In this document: in pieces, positions 8,294 through 16,821 of the stretch
Position numbering within the stretch: position 1 is the stretch's first letter
Layout of the letters: each line of letters opens with the position of its first letter
Source of the DNA: an uncultured Rhodospirillaceae bacterium
Lineage (GTDB): Bacteria > Pseudomonadota > Alphaproteobacteria > MPNO01 > UBA2964
DNA: 32,376 nt
Assembly: GCA_913052165.1 (NCBI GenBank)
Contig: CAJXEC010000016.1
Location: 1-32,376 of the forward strand
Direction: 5' to 3'
Translations under genes and position numbers: made by a program
Notes under the pieces: generated by a model
Told to the model about the DNA's origin: nothing
Database searches by the model: none
What the model saw: the letters and a program-made list of their open reading frames with translations, nothing else

Positions 8294-9123
8294 CCAAACG
8301 AGGCGCCTAACCTGACGGCCAAATTGGGCCCATTATGTCCCAAAGGTATGCCAGTTAAAATAGGGAAACCAGTGTCTGAACAATGATCCAGCACAATTTC
8401 TTCGACTCCAGATCCAAATTCGCCAGTATCTGAGATATCGAAGAAATTGCCCAGAATTAAGCCCTCAAGACGGTCTAACATTCCAGCTTGCTTGATCTGC
8501 AACACCAGCCGATCTATGACATATGCAGGCTCATCGACGTCCTCTATGAATAAAATTTTTTTAGTCGTTTTTAATTGAAACTGAGTTCCGCATAAGCTTG
8601 CTAAGACAGATAAGTTGCCTCCAACTAACGGCCCCTCACCATTACCTTCACGAAGAGAAGTTAACTCAATATCAGGTAATGCTCCTGCGTCCCCCCGAAT
8701 TACCTCCAAAAGTCTCTCGAAGGATCTCTTATCCAGACCTTGGGCAATGTCGGTGAGCATGGGACCGTGCCATACTGGCGACTTTGTATTACTTTCGATA
8801 GTAGATAGAAGGCCAGTAATGTCACTGTAACCGATCAAGGGTTTGGGGTTTGCACTGATCAAATCGAAGTTGATGTATTCCAAGATGCGCGTCGAACCAA
8901 AACCACCGCGCGCGCAGAGTATCGCATCCACACGTTCATCTTCGTATAAACTGTGTAACGCTTCCGCTCTCTTCTCATCGTTACCAGCAAACTGGCCTTC
9001 CCTAAGAAAATTCTGATCCGGAATAGCAGTATCTATACCAGCAGACTCCAGGGCACCGCACGCAGCCCGAAGTGCCCCCGGATCAAGCCAACGAGCAGGC
9101 GATAAAATCCCAACTGTAATCAT
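8281..9123 (-). CDS. ldcA: LD-carboxypeptidase (peptidase family S66)
   Basis: A cytoplasmic serine peptidase that removes the terminal D-Ala from the L-Lys/mDAP-D-Ala bond of murein tetrapeptides during peptidoglycan recycling. Some S66 members, such as MccF, cleave other amides instead. At 280 residues it is slightly short for the family. The triad is seen as Ser100 in LIGYSDITG, Glu194 in LFIEDVDE and His263 in GIPLGHNGPN, and the N-terminal GILSPA and ARGGFGS motifs are also present. Its ATG shares one base with the stop of the upstream ubiD-like gene and has AGGAGG five bases before it, so it is the second gene of that unit. The odd pairing with a decarboxylase leaves open an MccF-like or other specialised amidase role. 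Confidence 0.9.
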   Translation of the reverse strand: MITVGILSPARWLDPGALRAACGALESAGIDTAIPDQNFLREGQFAGNDEKRAEALHSLYEDERVDAILCARGGFGSTRILEYINFDLISANPKPLIGYSDITGLLSTIESNTKSPVWHGPMLTDIAQGLDKRSFERLLEVIRGDAGALPDIELTSLREGNGEGPLVGGNLSVLASLCGTQFQLKTTKKILFIEDVDEPAYVIDRLVLQIKQAGMLDRLEGLILGNFFDISDTGEFGSGVEEIVLDHCSDTGFPILTGIPLGHNGPNLAVRLGASFGYAA

Positions 9124-10727
9124 TAATCCTCCTGATCCAGATTTTGCCGTCTCTGGGCGAGTTTTTCACCAGTTTCAAAATATCGCCCAGAGATCGCCCT
9201 CTCCGCCTCATCCTCATTCTCGCGTGTCCAAGCGCTTAAAGGATAACCATGCCATGGTTCCTTGAGTTCCAGATCCGGTAAGCCAAGTGAATTCCATTTC
9301 TCTCGAGCGGCATCCATAAAATCTTTTCGAGGCAATGAAACAGGTGGGTAAGGGTGTTCTCGACAAGCGTTGATGAGCAATGCGGACGCACCCTCCCCGT
9401 CGGGATAAAGTCTATCTATTTCCGACAAATTAGGTGATATTGAGGGATCCAAACGAGGTAGTTTTCCACGAATCATTTCAACGTCCCTGTGCGGCTGCAT
9501 GGCATAAGACAACGCCCATAAGACAGCATCCATGGAGTCTGGATTGACGTCGGAGTCAACCGCAATGAAAATTTTTCCAAGCGAGGAGTCAAAACCGGCT
9601 GCTGAGTGCAATGCCTGCCAAGGCTGGCCAAGAGCAGGATGGTCCAGTTGAATGACGAAAAGCATGTTACAACTTGCCATTTCGTGACACGCCACCTTGG
9701 TAACCGAGGGAATATTGCAGTTATTTTTAAGATGATTAAGATAAATGCCATCAAAAGCGGCCTTTCGCATGACAGTGCTCTCGGATGGCGGAAATTCGCT
9801 TATTATTCCCTGATAAATTGGCTGATTTCTCCAACTCACTGAAGTCACTTCAAGAACCTTTTCCATCTTGCGAGGTCCCAGATACCCACTGGCTTCTCCA
9901 AATGGCGCCTCGGGTTCGAGAAAATCAGTTCTTACTCTACCCTCTATAACAATTTCCGCATTAGCTGGTATCTGACAAGAGTTTGTCTCCGCGTCCACCA
10001 CATCTATTGGAGCTCCGTTCAGCGCACCTGCGATTCCATATTCATCGACACCGTATGGAACCTTAGCAGCTGCCGATAAGAGGAGAGCAGGAGGCCCCCC
10101 AATAAAAATTGCGACATCCAGGTGTTGTCCCAAGCGGCGCGCCTTCTCCCACTGAATATGAAGATGTTGAGTGTTAACGTCTGTTGCGCAACCAATCCTA
10201 TCAGGCGCTTTGATCATGCCCCGATAAATACCAAGATTGTTTGTGCCAGTCTCTGGATCACGTGTTACCCAAGTACCCGCAGTAATAAATGGCGCGGGAT
10301 CAAATCCAGGGGTTGAAATTAAATGTGGAAAACGATCTACGCCTTCGGCTAAATCAGAACCCGTAGCAATATTTTGTTTTATTGGTGCGTCAGATGCTGA
10401 AATCTTTTCAGGGGCAAGGTGATTACCCTGCACCTGCGCCCATTTTCCTCTTATTCCTTCCTGGTCTGTTCCAAGCGCGGCAGCATAGACCGAACGCGAA
10501 CAACCTAACGAACCGAGCGCAACAGTCGCGTCATAGTTCTTCCCTCGCGAATCTGTAACGCTCTTAAACCAGAATGCCTTTCTTTTTTCTTCCGGCAGTC
10601 CCCTAAATTGAAGTCTGACCAGAGGAACCAGTTCTGTGTCCTTACTTACGGTTTCTTCAACTACATACAAGAGATCACGGCTGGATAGTTCATTCAAGTA
10701 GTCGCGAAGATCTGTATAGGGCATCAT
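9123..10727 (-). CDS. UbiD-family prenylated-FMN decarboxylase
   Basis: A cytoplasmic, reversible (de)carboxylase using prenylated FMN, 534 residues, typical of UbiD/Fdc. Residues matching the cofactor and catalytic set are Asn164 and Arg169 in NNLGIYRGM, and Glu273 and Glu278 in EPEAPFGEASGYLGP. The region around DVAIFIGGPPALLLSAAAKVP is also typical. Substrate choice in this family (aromatic acids, acrylic acids, quinone precursors) cannot be read from the sequence. The lack of ubiquinone genes nearby and the divergent amidohydrolase-type decarboxylase favour aromatic acid catabolism. No UbiX flavin prenyltransferase is in the window, so cofactor must come from elsewhere. Two adjacent ATG codons (10727, 10724) are possible starts, neither with a strong ribosome site. 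Confidence 0.93.
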   Translation of the reverse strand: MMPYTDLRDYLNELSSRDLLYVVEETVSKDTELVPLVRLQFRGLPEEKRKAFWFKSVTDSRGKNYDATVALGSLGCSRSVYAAALGTDQEGIRGKWAQVQGNHLAPEKISASDAPIKQNIATGSDLAEGVDRFPHLISTPGFDPAPFITAGTWVTRDPETGTNNLGIYRGMIKAPDRIGCATDVNTQHLHIQWEKARRLGQHLDVAIFIGGPPALLLSAAAKVPYGVDEYGIAGALNGAPIDVVDAETNSCQIPANAEIVIEGRVRTDFLEPEAPFGEASGYLGPRKMEKVLEVTSVSWRNQPIYQGIISEFPPSESTVMRKAAFDGIYLNHLKNNCNIPSVTKVACHEMASCNMLFVIQLDHPALGQPWQALHSAAGFDSSLGKIFIAVDSDVNPDSMDAVLWALSYAMQPHRDVEMIRGKLPRLDPSISPNLSEIDRLYPDGEGASALLINACREHPYPPVSLPRKDFMDAAREKWNSLGLPDLELKEPWHGYPLSAWTRENEDEAERAISGRYFETGEKLAQRRQNLDQED

Positions 10728-10745
10728 AAATCCGTTATCTAAATG

Positions 10746-10800
10746 GCGCTTAGGAGCGCATCATAGGTTACAACAAATACCGAGCCGGTAAAATCCGGCT
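10746..10800. promoter_or_regulatory. Two inverted repeats in the ubiD/amidohydrolase divergent promoter
   Basis: In the 87-base divergent spacer, GCGCT-TAGG-AGCGC (10746-10759) and AGCCGG-TAAAAT-CCGGCT (10783-10800) are perfect inverted repeats. The second lies immediately before the AAGGGAG ribosome site of the amidohydrolase gene, so it could form an mRNA hairpin affecting initiation or act as an operator. No regulator gene is adjacent. The function is inferred only from position. Confidence 0.4.
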
Positions 10801-10814
10801 AAGGGAGAAAGCAA

Positions 10815-11777
10815 ATGACCACTCAGGCAGGCATTCAAATTATCGCTATTGAAGAACATTACCTTGATGAAGACGTTGACGCCAAAATTAATAAAGGCGC
10901 TAGCGGACTCGTGAAAGAGAGGCTTCTAGATGTCGGGGCTGGCAGAATTGCCGAGATGGATGCAGCCGGAATAGATGTCCAAATCTTGTCCCATTGCCCC
11001 CCTGGAGCACAATGCTTCGACGAAAGTGAAATTGAACGAGCTCTAGCAGTCAACGATAAGTTGAAAAATACGATCGATAACTATCCGGATCGCTTTATGG
11101 GTTTTGCCTCTATGCCCACAAAGGTTCCTGGAGCCTGTGCAGATGAATTACAGCGATGTGTCGAAGAACTTGGATTCAAGGGCGCGCTGACCCATGGGCT
11201 AACCGATGGTGTGTTCATTGATGATGAACGTTATTGGCCGATGTTTGAGCGGGCTCAAAAACTTGACGTGCCGATTTATGTCCACCCTGGTCCTCCACAT
11301 CCTGCTGTAATCGAGGCCTATTACAAAGATTATGTTGAGAGATGGCCCTCTATCCTCTCAGCGGGCTGGGGGTTCACGGTGGAAACCGCTACTGCAGGTT
11401 TACGGCTTATGCTGTCAGGTGTTTTCGATAAATTCCCAGATCTGAAAATTATTCTTGGACACATGGGAGAAGGACTCCCGTTCTTACTTTGGCGAGTCGA
11501 TTTCAGTTTTTCGAAAGGATTCAGGCCGGATGCTCCAAATGCCCGTATTCGTGAGATTTTCACTAATAATTTCTGGGTCACAACAAGCGGCAATTTCTCA
11601 AGTCCAGCATTGCTTTGCACGATGATGGAGATGGGCATTGATAGAATTCTTTTTTCAGTAGATTGGCCCTATGTCGAAAATAAGCCGGGACCAGAATGGA
11701 TGGAAGGCGCACCGCTATCTCAAAAGGATAAGATAAAAGTTTTGAATGGAAATGCGAAAAAATTGTTACGGCTCTAA
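10815..11777 (+). CDS. Amidohydrolase-2 family decarboxylase/hydrolase (ACMSD/resorcylate type)
   Basis: A TIM-barrel metal-dependent enzyme of 320 residues resembling gamma-resorcylate, 2,3-dihydroxybenzoate and ACMSD decarboxylases. Metal or active-site residues are Glu13 and His15 in AIEEHY, His157 in VPIYVHPGPP, His216 in ILGHMGEGLP and Asp283 in LFSVDWPY, in the order and spacing of that group. It would decarboxylate a hydroxylated aromatic acid or hydrolyse a related compound in the cytoplasm. It has a good AAGGGAG ribosome site and faces away from the UbiD-type decarboxylase, so two unrelated decarboxylase folds share one promoter region. It converges on the MBL-fold gene. The decarboxylase assignment is stronger than simple hydrolase because of the EEHY and DWPY motifs. 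Confidence 0.9.
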   Translation: MTTQAGIQIIAIEEHYLDEDVDAKINKGASGLVKERLLDVGAGRIAEMDAAGIDVQILSHCPPGAQCFDESEIERALAVNDKLKNTIDNYPDRFMGFASMPTKVPGACADELQRCVEELGFKGALTHGLTDGVFIDDERYWPMFERAQKLDVPIYVHPGPPHPAVIEAYYKDYVERWPSILSAGWGFTVETATAGLRLMLSGVFDKFPDLKIILGHMGEGLPFLLWRVDFSFSKGFRPDAPNARIREIFTNNFWVTTSGNFSSPALLCTMMEMGIDRILFSVDWPYVENKPGPEWMEGAPLSQKDKIKVLNGNAKKLLRL

Positions 11778-11844
11778 CAGGGCCGCTTTAACCTTATTTT
11801 AACAGTCAATCCAGCTATATCTACCAAATAGATTATAACAATTT

Positions 11845-12735
11845 TCAGAAGCCGACGCGATCAAATTGCGGTGGAGGAATAGGAAACTGAGACTGTTTCA
11901 CCTGATCCCGAGTAATATCGAATTGCATCAGATCTTCACCTACTATCAGTGGCCCGTCGTAAGTTGGACGCGTAGCCGGTATTAAATCTTCCGGTTTAGC
12001 GCCACCGAAAAGTAATAAGTGCGTATAAACCGCAAGTTTAGGCTGCGAGAGCGCAAAAACCTTTCCAGCGTCTTCGGGAATTGTATGGTTTCGACGGATA
12101 CGCTCAAGATTTGACTTATCCTGTCCCTTTCCCATCCCATGGGTAACCTCGTGTACGAGTAAGTCAACGCCTTTGGAATGCTCAATCAAATTTTCATTAT
12201 ATGTCGTATCTCCAGAAATCACCGCAGAGCAGCCATCAAAATCTATTCTATAACCGTACGCTGATAGTTTTTCACCGCCGTGATCAACTTTAAATGCAGT
12301 GATAACAACGCCATCTTTTTCATAAACAGGACCTGGAATAATTTCCTTTGATCGAAGAATGACTCCATCTGGAGAGTAGCTGTGTGCCCTAACACTAATA
12401 TCTGTTGCAAAAGCAAGGGGCAGATGTTTCATCATCTGATCAGTCCCTTCTGGGCCCCAGACAGATAGGGGGGTTTTTCTATTTCCCCAAGGGCGACCTA
12501 TCCAGCCCGTTAACCAAAGGTCAACAAATCCAACTACATGATCAGAGTGATGATGGGTTAAAAACATTCCTGTTATATCACCAAAGGGTGTTCCCAGTTG
12601 GAAAAGTCGCTGTAATGCACCCCGTCCCGCATCAAACAAAAATTTTTCGTTGCCCACCTCGACCAGCGTGCAGGGACCAAATCGACTTAAAATAGGTGGG
12701 GGAGCACCGGTTCCAATCAATGTCACACGAAACAT
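11845..12735 (-). CDS. MBL-fold metallohydrolase (RNase Z/arylsulfatase AtsA-like)
   Basis: A two-metal hydrolase of 296 residues. The zinc motif HHHSDH at 61-66 supplies His61, His63, Asp65 and His66. A second-site aspartate lies in ISGDTTYN, with further histidines in LLVHEVTH and in VYTHLLLFGG near the C-terminus. The start VTLIGTGAPPP and the FDAGRGALQRL segment are typical of the RNase Z-like branch that includes AtsA-type enzymes, not of class B beta-lactamases. The tRNA-binding exosite arm of true RNase Z is not evident. AGAGAG lies about eight bases before the ATG. It follows the broken racemase gene by 13 bases and may once have formed an operon with it. Substrate unknown. Confidence 0.88.
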   Translation of the reverse strand: MFRVTLIGTGAPPPILSRFGPCTLVEVGNEKFLFDAGRGALQRLFQLGTPFGDITGMFLTHHHSDHVVGFVDLWLTGWIGRPWGNRKTPLSVWGPEGTDQMMKHLPLAFATDISVRAHSYSPDGVILRSKEIIPGPVYEKDGVVITAFKVDHGGEKLSAYGYRIDFDGCSAVISGDTTYNENLIEHSKGVDLLVHEVTHGMGKGQDKSNLERIRRNHTIPEDAGKVFALSQPKLAVYTHLLLFGGAKPEDLIPATRPTYDGPLIVGEDLMQFDITRDQVKQSQFPIPPPQFDRVGF

Positions 12736-12748
12736 TATTTACTCTCTT

Positions 12749-13467
12749 TCAATATTCTCTTAGCAATCTTCCATTTTCCTGAATTTGGTCTTTTATCCCA
12801 CAACTTCGAAGACCTTCCCAAATAATTGCATTAAAAGAACTAACAATCGTCACATTATATTTTTTTTCGAGGATTTCGACTGTATCCGCCAGTGGCCAGT
12901 GCGGACAGGAATAAAGCAGGGTATCAACCTCTTGATCCCTCTCTAATAAATTTTTTCCAAGATCTAATGCGGTATTTTTGGAGATACGATTATAATCTTC
13001 AAAAGTAGCGCCAACACCTAAACATATAACTGGTTCGAACCCTGAACTCGACAACTTGCTCAGTTGGGCTTTATTTCAACTATTTGACGCTGGATGAATA
13101 ATTCCTACGCGGTGTGCATTTACCGCTCTAAGGGCCTTTATTTGAGCCGTGGCACTTGAAGAAACAGGAATACCAAACTCTACAGATAAGTCATCTCAAG
13201 TCTCTTCCAAGGCGTTCTCTCCCCTGGCAAGGTTTGTAGGCGAGCCACCCAGAATCACCATATCCGAACCGGCGCGCACAAAGGTCTCCACCGTTGAGCG
13301 CGCGCTCTCATGGAGAATTTCATATTACCATCAGCGTGAGAAGAAACATGTTGAGTGAGTATTTGTAACAACACGCCTTCTGGAACAAGTTCGTAAAACA
13401 GCTTGGGAAAAATTTCCGTAACGTAGGCGACAGAAGTGTATCCAATACGCGCTCGAGGCTCCGTCAT
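12749..13467 (-). pseudogene. Broken Asp/Glu racemase / maleate isomerase-family gene
   Basis: The gene can be read end to end only by changing frame once and passing two stops. From the ATG at 13467 the frame reads MTEPRARIGYTSVAYVTEIF and continues to about 13325. There the family continues in another frame, with STVETFVRAGSDMVILGGSP. That frame meets TGA at 13196-13198 and TGA at 13076-13078, then runs to the end at 12749 with the active-site cysteine in LLYSCPHWP. The rest (GIPVSSSATAQIKALRA, then VGIIHPAS) is well preserved, so decay looks recent. Neighbours use TGA as a normal stop, which argues against recoding. The intact form would be a cofactor-free racemase, isomerase or arylmalonate decarboxylase-like enzyme. 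Confidence 0.88.
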
Positions 13468-13545
13468 TTTCTTCTTTTTTCCCTTAATTCAAAACTAGAC
13501 CATTAAATTCAGACCAAAAACACCCTACGAAATCATTATCGATAT

Positions 13546-14385
13546 CTATCGATCTAGTTTGTTTTTTAATTCAGCTATTTCCTCTCTTAAGGCCGAGATT
13601 TCTCGTGAAACCAACCTAGTATCGGAGTCAATAACAGTCTCAATTTTTTCCACAGTCCGGTCTTCCCGTTCTGCATGCATCGTCTGCATTGAATCAACTA
13701 TTATAGCTATAAACAGATTTAATACTGTGAATGACGAGACAATAATAAAGGGCACGAAAAATGCCCACGCCTGCGGGAATTGCTCCATCACAGGCCTAAC
13801 AATACCCATAGACCAACTTTCCAAGGTCATTATCTGAAATAACGAGTACATCGATTCACCAATTGTGCCAAACCATTGTGGGAATTCTCCGCCGAATAAT
13901 TTAGTTGCAATCACGGCAAAGACATAAAAGACCAGCCCGAGTAACAAACCAATTGCTCCAATCCCTGGAACTGCATGCAACAAAGCTCCAACAACCCGTC
14001 GCAGCCTTGGCACACCGGAGATAATACGAAGAACCCTTAGTACACGGAGAGCTCGTAGCACGCTAAATTCTTCACTAGCCGGGGCTAAGGCAATAGCAAC
14101 AACAAATAAGTCAAATAATCCCCAGGGATCACGAAAAAAACTCAATCTGTAGACAATGATGCGAAGAATAATCTCAACAACAAAAATCCAAAGAATTACA
14201 TGATCAATTAGAATTAATTCTGGTCCAATCGCTGCCATAGCACGGGGCGATGTCTGCAATCCCAATATTACGGCGTTAATCACAATCAACCCAAGGATTG
14301 TATGACGAAACAAAGCGCATTCAACAACACCGCGCAAACGGCTACGAAAGCTTGATTCAGTTATTAATTCTGTTGTTTCAGCCAT
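13546..14385 (-). CDS. Voltage-gated sodium channel of the NavBac type (ion_trans)
   Basis: A six-helix, single-domain channel subunit of 279 residues that forms tetramers in the inner membrane. The S4 sensor RALRVLRVLRIISGVPRLRR carries arginines every third residue (111, 114, 117, 120). The selectivity filter TLESWSM (187-193) is essentially that of NavAb/NaChBac, indicating sodium selectivity. The S6 helix is around FTVLNLFIAIIVDSM, and the tail ends in a charged coiled coil (SREISALREEIAELKNKL), as in other NavBac channels. I choose the ATG at 14385, with GAGA upstream; a GTG at 14406 would add seven residues. Such channels support sodium-linked motility or pH homeostasis in marine and alkaliphilic bacteria. 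It is divergent from the SOS operon. Confidence 0.95.
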   Translation of the reverse strand: MAETTELITESSFRSRLRGVVECALFRHTILGLIVINAVILGLQTSPRAMAAIGPELILIDHVILWIFVVEIILRIIVYRLSFFRDPWGLFDLFVVAIALAPASEEFSVLRALRVLRVLRIISGVPRLRRVVGALLHAVPGIGAIGLLLGLVFYVFAVIATKLFGGEFPQWFGTIGESMYSLFQIMTLESWSMGIVRPVMEQFPQAWAFFVPFIIVSSFTVLNLFIAIIVDSMQTMHAEREDRTVEKIETVIDSDTRLVSREISALREEIAELKNKLDR

Positions 14386-14462
14386 AGTATTTCTCACAAT
14401 TGACACAAATTATTAGCGCGTTTCATCGCCTTAAGGAACAGATCTAAATGTCCTTCACCGTC

Positions 14463-14490
14463 TTGACCACTTTAATCTATCTTTGATAAG
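14463..14490 (+). promoter_or_regulatory. Candidate promoter of the imuA-imuB-dnaE2 operon
   Basis: TTGACC (14463-14468) and GATAAG (14485-14490) are 16 bases apart. The LexA box starts at the last base of the -10 element, so repressor binding would block RNA polymerase directly. The imuA ATG follows at 14532 with AGAGG eight bases upstream. Confidence 0.5.
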
Positions 14491-14504
14491 AACAAAACAA
14501 GAAC
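14490..14504. promoter_or_regulatory. LexA (SOS) box, alphaproteobacterial type
   Basis: GAACAAAACAAGAAC is an exact GAAC-N7-GAAC, the reverse complement of GTTC-N7-GTTC, the known LexA recognition sequence of Alphaproteobacteria. It lies 27 bases before the imuA start, overlapping the candidate -10 and transcription start. This matches the known SOS control of imuA-imuB-dnaE2 cassettes and is the best taxonomic clue in the window. Confidence 0.85.
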
Positions 14505-14531
14505 ATTTAAAACCCACAAGAGGTAGATGCT

Positions 14532-15323
14532 ATGATAAACAATCGCACTAACTGCCGTTCTGCGATCTCAGATCTACGTGCGCGCATCGGGCAGATAGAG
14601 CGTGGAAAAAAGAGCACTAAGTTAGAATTTATCTCCCCGTCAGTTATAAGAACTGGGATAACAGAATTAGACTCGCATTTACCAGACGGCGGGTTAACCT
14701 TGGGTGCCCTACACGAAATAACAATACCCACTCCTGCAGACACTGCTGCCGCAACCAGTTTTTGTATGTCTCTTCTGTCCTCCTTACTACAGACCCGTAA
14801 AGGTATCGCACTCTGGTGTCAAAATAGCGACATGCTTGATACAGGAGAGATCTACCCTCCCTGCCTCATACAACATGGAATCGCCCCAGATCGGTTGATT
14901 TTTCTTAGACTCAAGCGTGACGACGACATTTTATGGGCAATGGAAGAAGCACTACACAGCCATGGGCCAGCCTGCGTTCTAGGTGAGATAGCGCACACAA
15001 ATTTAACAAAGACGCGCCGACTTCAGACGGCAGCAAATGAAGCTGATTTACCAGCCATCATATTACATCCCGGATGGCAGGGGACATGGAATTCTGCTGC
15101 AGCCACAAGATGGCGGATAAAAACCAATCAGAGCCGGCCATATGGTCTGGCTAAGACGTTAAACGAACCAGGAAATCCTCTTTGGCAAGTCGAGCTTTAT
15201 CGTTGCCGCAGGGGCGCCCCCGGTATATGGAAAATGGAATTTCAAAATGAGAAGGGTAATCTCTCTCTGGCTGCCCCGGCTAGCAACGGACCGGATAACT
15301 CGTGCAGCACCGATATTGCATAA
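14532..15323 (+). CDS. imuA: ImuA, SOS mutasome accessory protein
   Basis: A RecA/SulA-like accessory protein of 263 residues needed with ImuB and DnaE2 for damage-induced mutagenesis. Visible features are the coiled N-terminus ISDLRARIGQIERG, the TGITELDSHLPDGGLTLGALHEI segment typical of ImuA, and the C-terminal region WRIKTNQSRP to PLWQVELYRCRRGAPG. No complete Walker A motif is seen, as is usual for ImuA. The gene is the first of the cassette, preceded by the LexA box and a good ribosome site. Its last 77 bases overlap the start of imuB in another frame. The C-terminal tail encoded in the overlap (after about residue 238) is polar and probably dispensable. Confidence 0.92.
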   Translation: MINNRTNCRSAISDLRARIGQIERGKKSTKLEFISPSVIRTGITELDSHLPDGGLTLGALHEITIPTPADTAAATSFCMSLLSSLLQTRKGIALWCQNSDMLDTGEIYPPCLIQHGIAPDRLIFLRLKRDDDILWAMEEALHSHGPACVLGEIAHTNLTKTRRLQTAANEADLPAIILHPGWQGTWNSAAATRWRIKTNQSRPYGLAKTLNEPGNPLWQVELYRCRRGAPGIWKMEFQNEKGNLSLAAPASNGPDNSCSTDIA

Positions 15324-16821
15324 TAAACCTTTTGCACTGGTTACAGAGCGTCATGGCCAAGCCATCCTATTCGCGACAAACGCAATAGCAGAACAGGAAG
15401 GACTAAACCCTGGCATGAAACTAGCCGATGCACGTGCAATTTTTCCAAAATTAAGTGTTGAACCAACACAGATTCAAAAAGACAAGGCTATGCTGGAAAA
15501 AATCAGAATATGGTGTTCTCGTTACAGCCCTTGGACTTCTAGCAGCGAGATCCAAGATGAACAAGAAAAAGAAAAAAAAGATCCAAACTTGATGCTTGAA
15601 GGACCAGGTGGCGGCGGAATCTGGATAGACGCGACTGGCTGCAGTCATTTGTTTGGAGGCGAAGAAATAATGCTGACTGATTTAGTCAACAAAATAGACC
15701 AGATAGGCTTTATTTCTAAAGCTGCAATCGCAGAAACCAGGGGTGCTGCCTGGGCGTTAGCACGTTATGGCCAAAATAATCAAAAAAACTGGACTATTGC
15801 ACCACTCGGAACCGCACGAGAAACCCTAGCTCCGCTACCAACTGCAGCTCTAAGACTTTCCTCTACCACCAGATTAAACCTCCAAAAAGTAGGATTACAT
15901 ACTATTGGTGATCTTCTGAAATTACCTCGTGCAACACTCTCTGCTCGTTACGGCACAGCACTACTCAAAAGATTGGATGCTGCGATTGGAAAAGTATCTG
16001 AATCAATCTCCGCCGTGAAATATAAAGAACCACTATATGTTCGGATCTCCTTCTCCGAACCAATCGGAAATTCAGAAGATTTCCGGGCAGCTCTAGAAAA
16101 AATGTTAATCTTATTATGCCAGAAGATGGAAAGCCAAGGGGTTGGTGCAAGAAGGTTGATTTTTACATTGTACCGTGTTGACGGCAGCATAGAACGGCGT
16201 CTAGCTAGCGCTACTCACCCTATTCGAGACGTTACCACCTTAAAACATTTATTTAACGACCGTATCAACGATATTGATCCCGGCTTCGGCGTAGAGGAAA
16301 CAACTCTATTCGCAGAAAGGACGGAGGCATTAGGCGGTATCCAAGCGAAACTCTCTGATAGCGGGAAAAGTAATAATTTCACACTATTAATCGATCGACT
16401 AACAAACAGGTTCGGAAATGAAAAAATTTTATCGCCGAGAATTACCGAAAGTCATATACCGGAGCGTGCTGGCACACTTTCATCAATTACGGAGAAACAC
16501 CGTAACACTGATATAAAATATAAAAATATAATCCGCCCAGTACGGTTACTGTATCCACCAGAAGAAGTTGAAACTATCGGCCTAGTATCCAAACTTCTCG
16601 TCGAGCCACCGTCTGTTTTTCGTTGGCGCAAAGTTCTTCATAAAATAACCCTAAGCCAAGGACCAGAGCGAATTTCTCCTGAATGGTGGAGGTTAGGAAA
16701 GACAGGCACACGCGATTACTTCCAGGTTGAGGACAGCAGAGGTCAACGATTGTGGATATTCAGAGAAACTAATCAAGGAAGCAAGACCACCCGTTGGTAT
16801 GTCCACGGATTATTCTCATGA
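15247..16821 (+). CDS. imuB: ImuB, catalytically inactive Y-family polymerase homologue
   Basis: A 524-residue Y-family homologue that acts as the hub of the mutasome, binding the beta clamp, ImuA and DnaE2. The start MRRVISLWLPRLATDR is characteristic. The palm residues that bind metal in active Y polymerases are missing: no DxD at the start, and no S-x-DE in IWIDATGCSHLFGG. It therefore does not polymerise DNA. The thumb helix-hairpin-helix is seen in RLNLQKVGLHTIGDLLKLPR. A low-complexity charged insert (EIQDEQEKEKKDPN, about 101-114) lies between palm parts. The C-terminal tail ends in TTRWYVHGLFS, as in other ImuB proteins. The start inside imuA fits family length, and the stop overlaps dnaE2 by four bases. 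Confidence 0.94.
   Translation: MRRVISLWLPRLATDRITRAAPILHNKPFALVTERHGQAILFATNAIAEQEGLNPGMKLADARAIFPKLSVEPTQIQKDKAMLEKIRIWCSRYSPWTSSSEIQDEQEKEKKDPNLMLEGPGGGGIWIDATGCSHLFGGEEIMLTDLVNKIDQIGFISKAAIAETRGAAWALARYGQNNQKNWTIAPLGTARETLAPLPTAALRLSSTTRLNLQKVGLHTIGDLLKLPRATLSARYGTALLKRLDAAIGKVSESISAVKYKEPLYVRISFSEPIGNSEDFRAALEKMLILLCQKMESQGVGARRLIFTLYRVDGSIERRLASATHPIRDVTTLKHLFNDRINDIDPGFGVEETTLFAERTEALGGIQAKLSDSGKSNNFTLLIDRLTNRFGNEKILSPRITESHIPERAGTLSSITEKHRNTDIKYKNIIRPVRLLYPPEEVETIGLVSKLLVEPPSVFRWRKVLHKITLSQGPERISPEWWRLGKTGTRDYFQVEDSRGQRLWIFRETNQGSKTTRWYVHGLFS

Noticed and set aside
13149-13358. 69-codon plus-strand frame opposite the broken racemase gene
   Set aside because: It is antisense to clear racemase-family sequence.
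12749-13467. TGA read through as Trp or selenocysteine in the racemase-family gene
   Set aside because: TGA is the normal stop of marR, emrA, emrB and the amidase here. A frameshift is also present, and no selenocysteine element is apparent.
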